A DNA stretch of 13,202 bases from Bacteroidales bacterium (GTDB lineage Bacteria > Bacteroidota > Bacteroidia > Bacteroidales > UBA3824): assembly GCA_017543645.1 (NCBI GenBank), contig JAFYFR010000105.1:1-13202 (forward strand), given 5' to 3'. Below are positions 7,246-13,202 of the stretch, piece by piece. The notes beneath the pieces are model-generated. The model did no database searches, was not told where the DNA came from, and was given only the letters and a program-made list of their open reading frames with translations. Each line of letters starts with the position of its first letter. The first letter of the stretch is position 1. The translations under genes were made by a program, and so were the position numbers.

Positions 7246-8982
7246 TTATTTATTCTGTTCTTTTGCCCAAGTGTCTTTGAGAGTAACGGTGCGGTTAAAA
7301 ATCAGATGCTCCAGAGTGCTGTCGGGGTCAACGTTGAAATAGCCCATACGTATAAACTGCAGATAAGACAATGGTTTAAGTGATGCCGCATATTGTTCTA
7401 CGTAACAGTTGGTTAAAGTTTTTAAACAATCTGGATTAATCATCTGTTTCATAGCGTCGAGCGGCTCGCAGTTTTGCTCTTTTTGTATACGCGCCATCTC
7501 GTCGCGGGGATTTTCCACCTTCCAAAGACGGTCGTAGAGGCGCACTTCGGCTTTAACGGCGTGCGCGCACGATACCCAGTGGAGAGTCTTGCCTTTAATC
7601 TTGCGGTCGGCTCCTGCGCTTCCGCTGCGGCTTTCGGGGTCGTACTCGGCGTAAATCTCAATGATATTGCCGTCGGCATCTTTCTTGCAGAAATTCTCCT
7701 CGGGACACTTTATAATATATGCGTTTTTGAGGCGGACTTCCTTGCCGGGTCCGAGACGGAGGAATTTCTTGGGAGCGTCTTCCATAAAGTCGTCGCGCTC
7801 AATCCAAAGTTCGCGGCTGAATTCAATTGTGTGTGTCGCGCTGTTTTCGTCCTCGGGATTGTCGATGGCGGTCATCTCTTCGGTTTGCCCCTCGGGATAG
7901 TTTGTGATAATGAGTTTCACCGGGTCTAACACTGCCGAAACACGTATTGAACGGGCGTTAAGGTCTTCGCGCACTGAGCTTTCGAGAAGTTCAAACTCGT
8001 TGAGAGCGTCGTATGTGGTGTATCCTATCCGGTTGATAAAGTTGAGAATCGACTGCGGACTGTATCCACGTCGGCGGAATCCGCAGATGGTGGGCATACG
8101 CGGGTCGTCCCAGCCGTTAACCAAGCCCTCTTTCACAAGGGTCAAAAGGTTACGCTTGCTCATAAGGGTGTAACTGAGGTTGAGCTTGTTAAACTCGGTC
8201 TGACGCGGACGGTTGTCGTCCATATTGCCGGCCTCTCCCCTAACCTCTTTGAGCCAATCGATAAACAGGTCGTAGAGCGGACGGTGGACTACAAACTCCA
8301 ACGTGCAGAGCGAGTGAGTAACACCTTCGAAATAGTCGCTTTGACCGTGGGCAAAATCATACATCGGATAAGCGTTCCACTTGTTGCCGGTGCGGAGGTG
8401 AGGAATGTTAAGCACACGGTAGATAATGGGGTCGCGGAAGTGCATGTTCGGATTTGCCATGTCTATTTTAGCACGTAGTACCATCTTGCCTGGCTGCACG
8501 TTACCAGAGTTCATCTCACGGAAAAGTTTAAGTGATTCCTCAGCAGGACGATTGCGGTAAGGACTCTCGACACCGGGCTGCGTGGGCGTTCCTTTCTGCT
8601 CGGCAATAGTTTCTGCGCTCTGCTCGTCAACGTATGCCTTGCCACGGCGTATAAGCTCCTCGGCAAAATCCCAAAGCAGCTGGAAATAGTCGGATGCGTA
8701 AAAGACGTTACCCCATTTGAAACCGAGCCATTCGATGTCGTGCTTGATAGCGTCCATATACTCGGTGTCTTCTTTGATAGGGTTAGTGTCGTCGAAACGC
8801 AGGTTGCACACGCCGTTGTATTTCTGGGCAATTCCAAAATCCAAAGCTATAGCCTTGGCATGTCCGATATGCAAATATCCGTTGGGTTCGGGAGGAAAAC
8901 GGGTCTGAACCTTTTTGCCGTTTTTGCCTTCCTCAAGATTTTTCTCTACTAACTGTTCGATAAAGTTTTTTATTTCTTCCAT
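7246..8982 (-). CDS. glnS: Glutaminyl-tRNA synthetase
   Basis: A 578-residue class I synthetase, slightly longer than the E. coli enzyme (about 554). It charges tRNA-Gln directly with glutamine. FPPEPNGYLHIGHAKAI carries the HIGH motif at 38-41, and the KMSKS loop reads MSKR at 274-277. GlnRS-specific stretches are clear, such as LRFDDTNPIKEDTEYMDAI and SYTLMSKRNLL. The C-terminal half is the two-barrel anticodon-binding domain, with ELWIERDDF and LGPGKEVRLKNAY. It starts with the ATG at 8980-8982, divergent from folB across 91 bp. Downstream on the same strand lies the matching tRNA-Gln gene. With gltX also in the window, the organism has separate enzymes for Glu and Gln charging; whether a GatCAB route also exists cannot be seen here. 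Confidence 0.97.
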   Translation of the reverse strand: MEEIKNFIEQLVEKNLEEGKNGKKVQTRFPPEPNGYLHIGHAKAIALDFGIAQKYNGVCNLRFDDTNPIKEDTEYMDAIKHDIEWLGFKWGNVFYASDYFQLLWDFAEELIRRGKAYVDEQSAETIAEQKGTPTQPGVESPYRNRPAEESLKLFREMNSGNVQPGKMVLRAKIDMANPNMHFRDPIIYRVLNIPHLRTGNKWNAYPMYDFAHGQSDYFEGVTHSLCTLEFVVHRPLYDLFIDWLKEVRGEAGNMDDNRPRQTEFNKLNLSYTLMSKRNLLTLVKEGLVNGWDDPRMPTICGFRRRGYSPQSILNFINRIGYTTYDALNEFELLESSVREDLNARSIRVSAVLDPVKLIITNYPEGQTEEMTAIDNPEDENSATHTIEFSRELWIERDDFMEDAPKKFLRLGPGKEVRLKNAYIIKCPEENFCKKDADGNIIEIYAEYDPESRSGSAGADRKIKGKTLHWVSCAHAVKAEVRLYDRLWKVENPRDEMARIQKEQNCEPLDAMKQMINPDCLKTLTNCYVEQYAASLKPLSYLQFIRMGYFNVDPDSTLEHLIFNRTVTLKDTWAKEQNK

Positions 8983-9007
8983 AACTTATGTGTATAAAAT
9001 CAAAGCG

Positions 9008-9015
9008 CAAATATA
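9008..9015 (-). promoter_or_regulatory. Candidate -7 element of glnS
   Basis: The minus strand reads TATATTTG here, an exact TAnnTTTG match 25 bp before the glnS start codon. No good -33 TTTG is found at the expected distance, so support is partial. It faces away from the folB element in the same 91-bp gap. Confidence 0.45.
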
Positions 9016-9036
9016 TAGAAAATCAAACATTTTGCT

Positions 9037-9044
9037 TATTTTTG
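9037..9044 (+). promoter_or_regulatory. Candidate -7 element of folB
   Basis: TATTTTTG matches TAnnTTTG and lies 29 bp before the folB ATG. The expected -33 TTTG at 19-21 bp upstream is missing. The two divergent -7 elements (this and 9008-9015) are 21 bp apart, so the two promoters probably share or compete for space. Confidence 0.42.
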
Positions 9045-9073
9045 CCGAGTTATTTTTATATAAAAGCATCAAA

Positions 9074-9424
9074 ATGGGCAGAATTATACTTTCAGATATG
9101 CGTTTTCACTCCCCAATCGGCGTTTCCGCAGAGGAGCGAAAAGCTGGCAACGATTTCAGCGTCAACATTTCGTTCGAGGCTGACGTGGTGCGCCCGGGTA
9201 TTTCCGATAACATCGACGACGCTGTGGACTACTGCGCGGTGTACAACCTTATAAAAGACGAGATGTCGCAAGAGGCCAACCTTATCGAAAACGCCGTCCA
9301 CCGCATAATGAAAAGGCTCAAGCTCGAAATCACCAACATCGGACGGGTTAAGCTCGAAGTTTTTAAACTGAATCCGCCCGTAGGAGGTCCAATGGCCTAC
9401 AGCGGCGTTTTGGTAGAAGGATAG
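9074..9424 (+). CDS. folB: Dihydroneopterin aldolase
   Basis: A 116-residue protein of the usual FolB size. The enzyme cleaves 7,8-dihydroneopterin to 6-hydroxymethyl-dihydropterin and glycolaldehyde in folate synthesis, typically as an octamer in the cytosol. The N-terminal part MRFHSPIGVSAEERKAGNDF carries the conserved Gly-Val and the Glu (E20/E21) that binds the pterin. AVDYCAVYNLI matches the family's central helix. The catalytic lysine is probably K98 in VFKLNPPVGG, where most relatives have Lys-Pro; here it is Lys-Leu. The ATG at 9074 is chosen because the family begins here and the promoter element lies just upstream. A longer open frame from 8915 would run antisense through the glnS start. 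The 3' end overlaps the convergent gene by 28 bp. Confidence 0.93.
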   Translation: MGRIILSDMRFHSPIGVSAEERKAGNDFSVNISFEADVVRPGISDNIDDAVDYCAVYNLIKDEMSQEANLIENAVHRIMKRLKLEITNIGRVKLEVFKLNPPVGGPMAYSGVLVEG

Positions 9425-10272
9425 GCGGCATGATTTACCAACGTGTGAAGCACAGTAGCGTGCTGGTGTGCGTTGTTCATGCCAAAAACAGAGCTTTTCC
9501 ATGCCTCGGGAATGGCGGCAGAATTGTAGCAGATACCGGCAAGCGACCCAACAAGATATCCGGCAAGATCGGGATATACACCTGAATTAACGGCACTTAG
9601 CACCGCACTGCTGTATCCGCCGGTATTGCTGGCAAAACATGTTAATAAAACATTTTTGAAACTCGAAGTAACGCCCGAACCGCTTACCACCAGGCCTATC
9701 TCGCTGCATACTTTCGAAAGGACATCAGCTGCCCTTTTTACCGACTCGTAGGGCGAAAAACCGCACGACACATATTTCCCCGCACAAAAAAATAGCGACG
9801 CGGTGGCTATACACTGGTCGCAAACAAGGTCGGGCAACGCTCCCACTGCCTCTTTAACATTCAACTTGGGAAGCACCGAAAACAGGCTGCCGGCAACCAC
9901 AGCCGCCGGCAACAGCAGACGCAGCCTCGCATCCTCGTCTTTCACCTTATAGATATACCAGCTGTTGCAGAGAGCGAGCAGCCGCAACGGAGCAAACCCC
10001 TGAACCTCGTTGTCGGCAAGATAATCCACAAAATCGTACGCCGCACCAGTGCATACCGAGAGCGTTCCTCCCGGGGTGCGGTAGTCGCCAAAACCAAGAA
10101 TATCGCCCACAGGACTTCGGTGAAGCTGTTCGGGTGTACGGTCTTTTACGGGTATGCCGAGAGCCTCGCCCACAGCTCCGCCCTCAAACAGACCGTTGAC
10201 CTGATCCATGGAGATGATACGCGGGTCGGTCCTCCTTCCAAATAAATTCCTTATTCTATCTATAATAGACAT
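9397..10272 (-). CDS. ADP-ribosylglycohydrolase-fold protein, probably catalytically dead
   Basis: A 291-residue protein resembling the DraG/ARH family, which removes ADP-ribose from proteins using two metal ions. The framework is recognisable: GLFEGGAVGEALGIPV (27-42), a GDYRTPGGTLSVCT segment (62-75), and SNTGGYSSAVLSAVNSG (215-231) followed by LAGICYNSAAIPEAW (244-258). The metal-binding signatures of the family are lost: GD is GE (36), the TDDT-like motif is SVCT (72-75), and the C-terminal GGDxD motif is GGYSS (218-222). Nine cysteines are present, including C151-x2-C154. No signal peptide is seen; the N-terminus is basic (RIRNLFGRR). The frame is intact, so it is likely an expressed pseudoenzyme rather than a decayed gene. 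It may bind ADP-ribose or a related ligand. It overlaps the convergent folB by 28 bp. Confidence 0.78.
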   Translation of the reverse strand: MSIIDRIRNLFGRRTDPRIISMDQVNGLFEGGAVGEALGIPVKDRTPEQLHRSPVGDILGFGDYRTPGGTLSVCTGAAYDFVDYLADNEVQGFAPLRLLALCNSWYIYKVKDEDARLRLLLPAAVVAGSLFSVLPKLNVKEAVGALPDLVCDQCIATASLFFCAGKYVSCGFSPYESVKRAADVLSKVCSEIGLVVSGSGVTSSFKNVLLTCFASNTGGYSSAVLSAVNSGVYPDLAGYLVGSLAGICYNSAAIPEAWKSSVFGMNNAHQHATVLHTLVNHAAYPSTKTPL

Positions 10273-10346
10273 AATGCCGTTAAATTATTGGGGAAAAAGC
10301 AAATATCACGCCACGCAAAATTTTTCCTTTTTTTTTACAAAAAAAT

Positions 10347-10377
10347 TTTTTTAAATTGAAAATACCTCCTATATTTG
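10347..10377 (+). promoter_or_regulatory. Promoter of tRNA-Cys
   Basis: An exact -7 element TATATTTG (10370-10377) sits 16 bp before the tRNA, with TTTT (10347-10350) at a 19-bp spacing as an imperfect -33. Upstream lie long A and T tracts (10321-10352) that may bend DNA or aid polymerase binding. Confidence 0.6.
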
Positions 10378-10393
10378 CACCGCAAACCAACAA

Positions 10394-10464
10394 GGTCGGT
10401 TAGCCAAGCGGTTAGGCAACGGTCTGCAAAACCGTCCAGAGCGGTTCGACTCCGCTATCGACCT
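10394..10464 (+). tRNA. tRNA-Cys (anticodon GCA)
   Basis: A 71-nt cloverleaf. The acceptor arms GGTCGGT (10394-10400) and ATCGACC (10457-10463) pair with one G-T wobble, and the discriminator is T (10464), the identity base expected for tRNA-Cys. The anticodon stem ACGGT/ACCGT encloses CTGCAAA, giving anticodon GCA. The T-arm AGCGG-TTCGACT-CCGCT is perfect. CCA is not encoded. It has its own promoter and terminator. Confidence 0.96.
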
Positions 10465-10477
10465 CTTCAAAATTTTT

Positions 10478-10507
10478 AAAAGTCTGTTTTTAACAGGCTT
10501 TTTTTTT
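10478..10507 (+). terminator. Rho-independent terminator of tRNA-Cys
   Basis: The stem AAAAGTCTG (10478-10486) pairs with CAGGCTTTT (10494-10502) with one T-G wobble and a 7-nt loop, and runs into nine T (10499-10507). It begins 14 nt after the tRNA end. Confidence 0.87.
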
Positions 10508-10535
10508 GCCCCCGAAATAAAAAAATGATTCCGTT

Positions 10536-10566
10536 TTTGTACTTTCAACAAAAACATATACCTTTG
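10536..10566 (+). promoter_or_regulatory. Promoter of the cytidylyltransferase-gltX operon
   Basis: The cleanest promoter in the window: TTTG (10536-10539), exactly 19 bp, then TACCTTTG (10559-10566). Start of transcription would be near 10573, giving a leader of about 19 nt before the ATG at 10592. Confidence 0.8.
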
Positions 10567-10591
10567 AGCAAAATTATAAACTGAATAACCA

Positions 10592-11380
10592 ATGAAGACA
10601 GAAGAATTAAATATAATAGGTATTATCCCTGCAAGGATGGGATCAAAGAAGTTCCCCGGCAAACCTTTGGCCGACATTAACGGAATGCCCATGATTGGGC
10701 ACGTCTACAACCGCATGATGCTGTGCGAAGACTTTAGCGATGTGTACGTAGCCACCGACGACCAAGAGATCATCGACTACATCGAATCTATCGGAGGCAA
10801 CTATATCAAAACCAAAGAAAGCCACATAGGTGCTATCGACCGCGTGGTGGAGGCTGTTAAGGCTATTGAGGAAATCGAAAAACTCAGATACGACATCGTG
10901 GTGCTTATCCAGTGCGACGAGCCTATGGTAACGTCGAACCACGTGGGTTGCGCCATCAGCCCCATGATTCTGGAACCCGAACTCCAAGTGGCTTCGCTCA
11001 TGGCCGAAATCACATCCGACGAAATTTTCCGCGACCCAAACGAAATCAAAGTGGTGGTAGACGCCAACAACAACGCGCTCTATTTCTCGCGCGAGCCTAT
11101 CCCGTCGGCAATCCGTGGCACAAACGCCTGTCCGAGGCTCAAGCTTTTGGGCATCGACGTGTTTCGCCGCGACTTTATCGAGCAGTTTAACGCTGCCGAG
11201 CCTTCACCACTCGAAATCACAGAATGTATCGACCTTCTCCGCGTGCTCGAAACAGGCTACCTTATCCGCATGAGCATGACCGACGAGGTAACTTTCTCGG
11301 TTAACACTCCCGAAGAACTCGAACGCGTTAAAAACCTGATGAAAGACGACTATCTTGTAACAAAATATCTCAATAAATAA
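10592..11380 (+). CDS. KdsB-like cytidylyltransferase (CMP-sugar synthetase family)
   Basis: A 262-residue nucleotidyltransferase of the CTP_transf_3 family, whose best-known member, KdsB, activates KDO with CTP for lipopolysaccharide. Shared features are IIPARMGSKKFPGKPLADI (11-29), YVATDD, SREPIP (166-171), LLGIDVFRRDFIEQF and PSPLE (204-208). However, several KdsB hallmarks differ: the usual ASTR before FPGKPL is GSKK, the QGDEP metal motif is QCDEP (107-111), the SGTDR loop is IGAIDR (79-84), and the second metal Asp in VDTPE is Asn (N238). It may therefore use another sugar acid or be a divergent paralog; canonical kdsB may lie elsewhere. It is the first gene of a two-gene operon, its stop overlapping the gltX start in TAATG, which suggests translational coupling. 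Family is secure, substrate is not. Confidence 0.82.
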   Translation: MKTEELNIIGIIPARMGSKKFPGKPLADINGMPMIGHVYNRMMLCEDFSDVYVATDDQEIIDYIESIGGNYIKTKESHIGAIDRVVEAVKAIEEIEKLRYDIVVLIQCDEPMVTSNHVGCAISPMILEPELQVASLMAEITSDEIFRDPNEIKVVVDANNNALYFSREPIPSAIRGTNACPRLKLLGIDVFRRDFIEQFNAAEPSPLEITECIDLLRVLETGYLIRMSMTDEVTFSVNTPEELERVKNLMKDDYLVTKYLNK

Positions 11381-12915
11381 TGGAAAACCAAGAAGTAAGA
11401 GTGAGATTTGCGCCAAGTCCTACAGGAGGACTGCATCTCGGCGGTGTGCGCACTGCTTTGTTCAACTATCTGTTTGCCCGCAAGCACAACGGAAAGTTTA
11501 TTCTCCGTATCGAAGACACCGACCAGACACGTTTTGTGCCTGGTGCTGAGGAATATATTGTAAAATCGTTGGAATGGATAGGTCTCGATGTAGACGAAAG
11601 CGACATCAAAGGCGGCGAATACGGTCCATACCGTCAGAGCGACCGCAAGCACCTCTACCGTCAATACGCTATGCAGCTGGTAGATAGCGGTAATGCTTAT
11701 TACGCTTTTGACACTCCCGAAGAATTGGAAGCAATGCGCAAAAAACTCGAAGCCGAAAAAGCACCGGTGCAGAGTTACGGCCCTGCCACTCGCAACTCTA
11801 TGAAAAACAGCCTTACAATGCCTGCCGACGAGGTAAAATCATTGTTAGACAGCGGTGCGCAGTATGTTATCCGTTTTAAAATGCCCGAAAACGAAAAACT
11901 CGTTCTCCACGACATTATCCGCGGCGAAATCAATGCCGACACTTCTATTTTAGACGACAAAGTTCTGTTCAAATCTGACGGAATGCCCACATATCACCTT
12001 GCCAACATCGTTGACGACCATCTGATGAAAATTTCGCACGTAATTCGTGGCGAAGAGTGGTTGCCAAGCTTGCCATTACACTTTTTATTATACCGTGCTT
12101 TTGGTTGGCAGGATACAATGCCGCAGTTTGCCCACCTGCCCCTCATTCTCAAACCCGACGGCAAAGGAAAACTCAGCAAACGCGATGGCGACCGTCTTGG
12201 TTTCCCAGTATTCCCGATGAACTGGACCGACCCAAAAACCGGCGAATTTTCAAAGGGCTATAAAGAGTACGGTTTCTTACCTGAAGCTTTTATTAATATG
12301 ATGGCTCTATTAGGCTGGAATCCAGGCAATACCGACCAAGAAATATTTTCAAAAGAGGAGCTCTGCAAACTGTTTACACTTGAGCACGTTAATAAAGCTG
12401 GCTCTAAGTTCGACCCAGAGAAAAACAAATGGTTCAATAAGCAGTACATCGAACGCTCATCGGCTAAGACTCTTGCACCTTACCTTATCGAAGACGCCAA
12501 AGCCGCAGGCATCAACGTTCCCCAAGACCGCGCCGAGCAGATTTGCGCACTTGTAAAAGACCGCGCCAAATACACTCACGACCTTTGGCACGAATCGGAA
12601 TACTTCTTTATAGAACCTGAAAAATACGACGAGGTAAACGTAAAGAAATTCTGGAAGGCCGAAACTCCCGAAATCCTTACCAAAGCCGCCGAAGTATTGA
12701 AAGGCATCGAGGATTTCTCGTCGAAGAATATAGAAAACATTGTAACAGAATGGATTAACGCCAACCAGCTATCCTTCGGCAAAGTGCTCAACCCCATGCG
12801 CCTCGCCCTCGCCGGCGAATGTAAAGGCCCGCACATCTTCGACATACTTGCGCAGTTAGGCAAAGAAGAATCGCTCATAAGGATTGATAAGGCGATTAAG
12901 GGGATTGCAAACTAA
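11380..12915 (+). CDS. gltX: Glutamyl-tRNA synthetase
   Basis: A 511-residue class I synthetase of normal length that charges tRNA-Glu with glutamate. The HIGH-type motif is HLGG (19-22) within FAPSPTGGLHLGGVRTALF, and the KMSKS-type loop is KLSKR (264-268). LRIEDTDQTR and GPYRQSDR are typical of bacterial GluRS, and FAHLPLILKPDGKGKLSKRD confirms it. The C-terminal part (from about 350) is the helical anticodon-binding domain. The start ATG at 11380 shares a base with the stop of the preceding gene. The pair is driven from the promoter at 10536-10566. No intrinsic terminator with a T run was found after the stop; instead a structured tail follows. Confidence 0.97.
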   Translation: MENQEVRVRFAPSPTGGLHLGGVRTALFNYLFARKHNGKFILRIEDTDQTRFVPGAEEYIVKSLEWIGLDVDESDIKGGEYGPYRQSDRKHLYRQYAMQLVDSGNAYYAFDTPEELEAMRKKLEAEKAPVQSYGPATRNSMKNSLTMPADEVKSLLDSGAQYVIRFKMPENEKLVLHDIIRGEINADTSILDDKVLFKSDGMPTYHLANIVDDHLMKISHVIRGEEWLPSLPLHFLLYRAFGWQDTMPQFAHLPLILKPDGKGKLSKRDGDRLGFPVFPMNWTDPKTGEFSKGYKEYGFLPEAFINMMALLGWNPGNTDQEIFSKEELCKLFTLEHVNKAGSKFDPEKNKWFNKQYIERSSAKTLAPYLIEDAKAAGINVPQDRAEQICALVKDRAKYTHDLWHESEYFFIEPEKYDEVNVKKFWKAETPEILTKAAEVLKGIEDFSSKNIENIVTEWINANQLSFGKVLNPMRLALAGECKGPHIFDILAQLGKEESLIRIDKAIKGIAN

Positions 12916-12922
12916 ATACAAT

Positions 12923-13057
12923 ATGCAGTCTGCCCGCAAAAACCAATCACTCTTGGAAAGAATCAAGGCTATCAAAAATATTGCGGCAGTTTTTAAAACA
13001 ATTTCGCCGGGTTATAGGAAAAATTCCGGAGCTTTTGCTTTCGGCATCGGCTACTAA
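12923..13057 (+). CDS. Possible 44-residue small ORF downstream of gltX
   Basis: An ATG 7 nt after the gltX stop opens 44 codons ending with TAA at 13055-13057. The peptide is basic, begins MQSARKNQSLLERIKAIKN and ends GAFAFGIGY. I recognise no family. Its last codons are built from the left arm of the hairpin at 13024-13070, so the frame may be a by-product of an RNA structure or a dispersed repeat. There is no convincing ribosome binding site of its own, but coupling to gltX is possible. Confidence 0.22.
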   Translation: MQSARKNQSLLERIKAIKNIAAVFKTISPGYRKNSGAFAFGIGY

Positions 13058-13070
13058 CAAAAGCCCGGAA
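13024..13070 (+). repeat. Long hairpin downstream of gltX
   Basis: TTCCGG-A-GCTTTTG (13024-13037) pairs with CAAAAGC-CCGGAA (13058-13070): 13 base pairs with one bulged A and a 20-nt loop. No T run follows, so it is not a standard intrinsic terminator. It might protect the gltX 3' end, mark a dispersed intergenic repeat, or belong to an unknown RNA. Confidence 0.6.
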
Positions 13071-13185
13071 AGATAATTCGCCGCTGGGTGCGGACGGGAG
13101 CAATGCCTTGTTCGCATCTTGATGCCGTGATGCGATGCGAGCTGAGAACGAGACGGAGACCAAAATCAGCAGCGGTTTTATTATC

Positions 13186-13202
13186 GTTGTTGTTGTTGTT
13201 GT
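13186..13202 (+). repeat. GTT microsatellite at the window edge
   Basis: Five GTT units plus GT run to the end of the window and probably continue beyond it. Such tracts can vary in length by slippage. Whether it lies in a gene or a gap cannot be judged here. Confidence 0.6.

Larger units (their letters stand above)
12916..13202. other. Gene-poor structured tail, possible dispersed repeat
   Basis: No recognisable gene lies in these 287 bp. Besides the small ORF and the 13-bp hairpin, there is a second dyad TCGCATC/GATGCGA (13112-13118 and 13129-13135) within a stretch of repeated GATGC. On the minus strand a frame stays open from the right edge for 69 codons, to a stop at 12993-12995; it reads through the microsatellite as poly-Thr and shows no known domain. 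The stretch 13070-13175 is richer in G+C than the neighbouring intergenic DNA. Open frames on both strands over a folded region are typical of repeats that are not coding, but this is inference. Confidence 0.35.

Noticed and set aside
8915..9073. Extended folB start at 8915
   Set aside because: The extension runs antisense over the glnS start and the shared promoter gap; the family N-terminus begins at the ATG at 9074.
10300..10307. Promoter for the ARH-like gene (GATATTTG on the minus strand)
   Set aside because: The first base of the -7 element does not fit and no -33 element is placed correctly in the A/T-rich gap.
13024..13070. Hairpin after gltX as an intrinsic terminator
   Set aside because: The stem is strong but the loop is long and no T run follows; the other terminators here all have clear T runs.
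13186..13202. GTT units as a CRISPR or tandem gene repeat
   Set aside because: The unit is only 3 bp with no spacers; it is a simple microsatellite cut by the window edge.

Overview
The window looks like chromosomal DNA from a member of the Bacteroidota, probably Bacteroidales. The main evidence is a set of promoters of the Bacteroidetes type (-33 TTTG, about 19 bp, -7 TAnnTTTG) in front of efp, the second phosphatase gene, both tRNA genes and the cytidylyltransferase-gltX pair. Shine-Dalgarno sequences are weak or absent, gaps between genes are A/T-rich, and the gene types fit (STAND/WD40-like protein, SpoIIE-type phosphatases, GlnRS). I cannot name a genus or species.

Left part (1-6939) is signalling around one housekeeping gene. 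It opens with the C-terminal part of a membrane-anchored coiled-coil/beta-propeller protein, probably the tail of a STAND-type signalling protein. Thirteen bases later comes a membrane-tethered SpoIIE/PP2C-type phosphatase, very likely in the same operon. Next is efp (elongation factor P) with its own promoter and a strong terminator. The downstream promoter of a GAF-SpoIIE phosphatase is interleaved with that terminator. Convergent to this phosphatase, and overlapping it by 32 bp, is a two-gene two-component operon: a REC-PAS-HisKA_3-HATPase hybrid kinase followed 4 nt later by a response regulator made of two receiver domains and no DNA-binding domain.

Middle part (7035-10272): on the minus strand glnS (glutaminyl-tRNA synthetase) is followed by tRNA-Gln(CUG) with its own promoter and terminator, so enzyme and substrate tRNA are neighbours. 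Divergent from glnS is folB (dihydroneopterin aldolase). Convergent with folB, overlapping by 28 bp, is an ADP-ribosylglycohydrolase-fold protein in which the usual metal-binding motifs are replaced; it is probably a pseudoenzyme.

Right part (10347-13202): tRNA-Cys(GCA) with promoter and terminator, then an operon with a near-perfect promoter encoding a divergent KdsB-like cytidylyltransferase and gltX (glutamyl-tRNA synthetase), joined by a TAATG stop/start overlap. The last 287 bp hold no recognisable gene. They contain a 44-codon open frame just after gltX, a 13-bp stem with one bulged base that overlaps its end, an opposite-strand open frame running off the window, and a GTT microsatellite. 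This tail could be a dispersed intergenic repeat, but that needs a genome search.

No CRISPR array, transposase, integrase, rRNA or phage gene was seen. The best leads for something undescribed are the degenerate ADP-ribosylglycohydrolase, the STAND-like/SpoIIE phosphatase gene pair, the double-receiver regulator and the structured tail after gltX.
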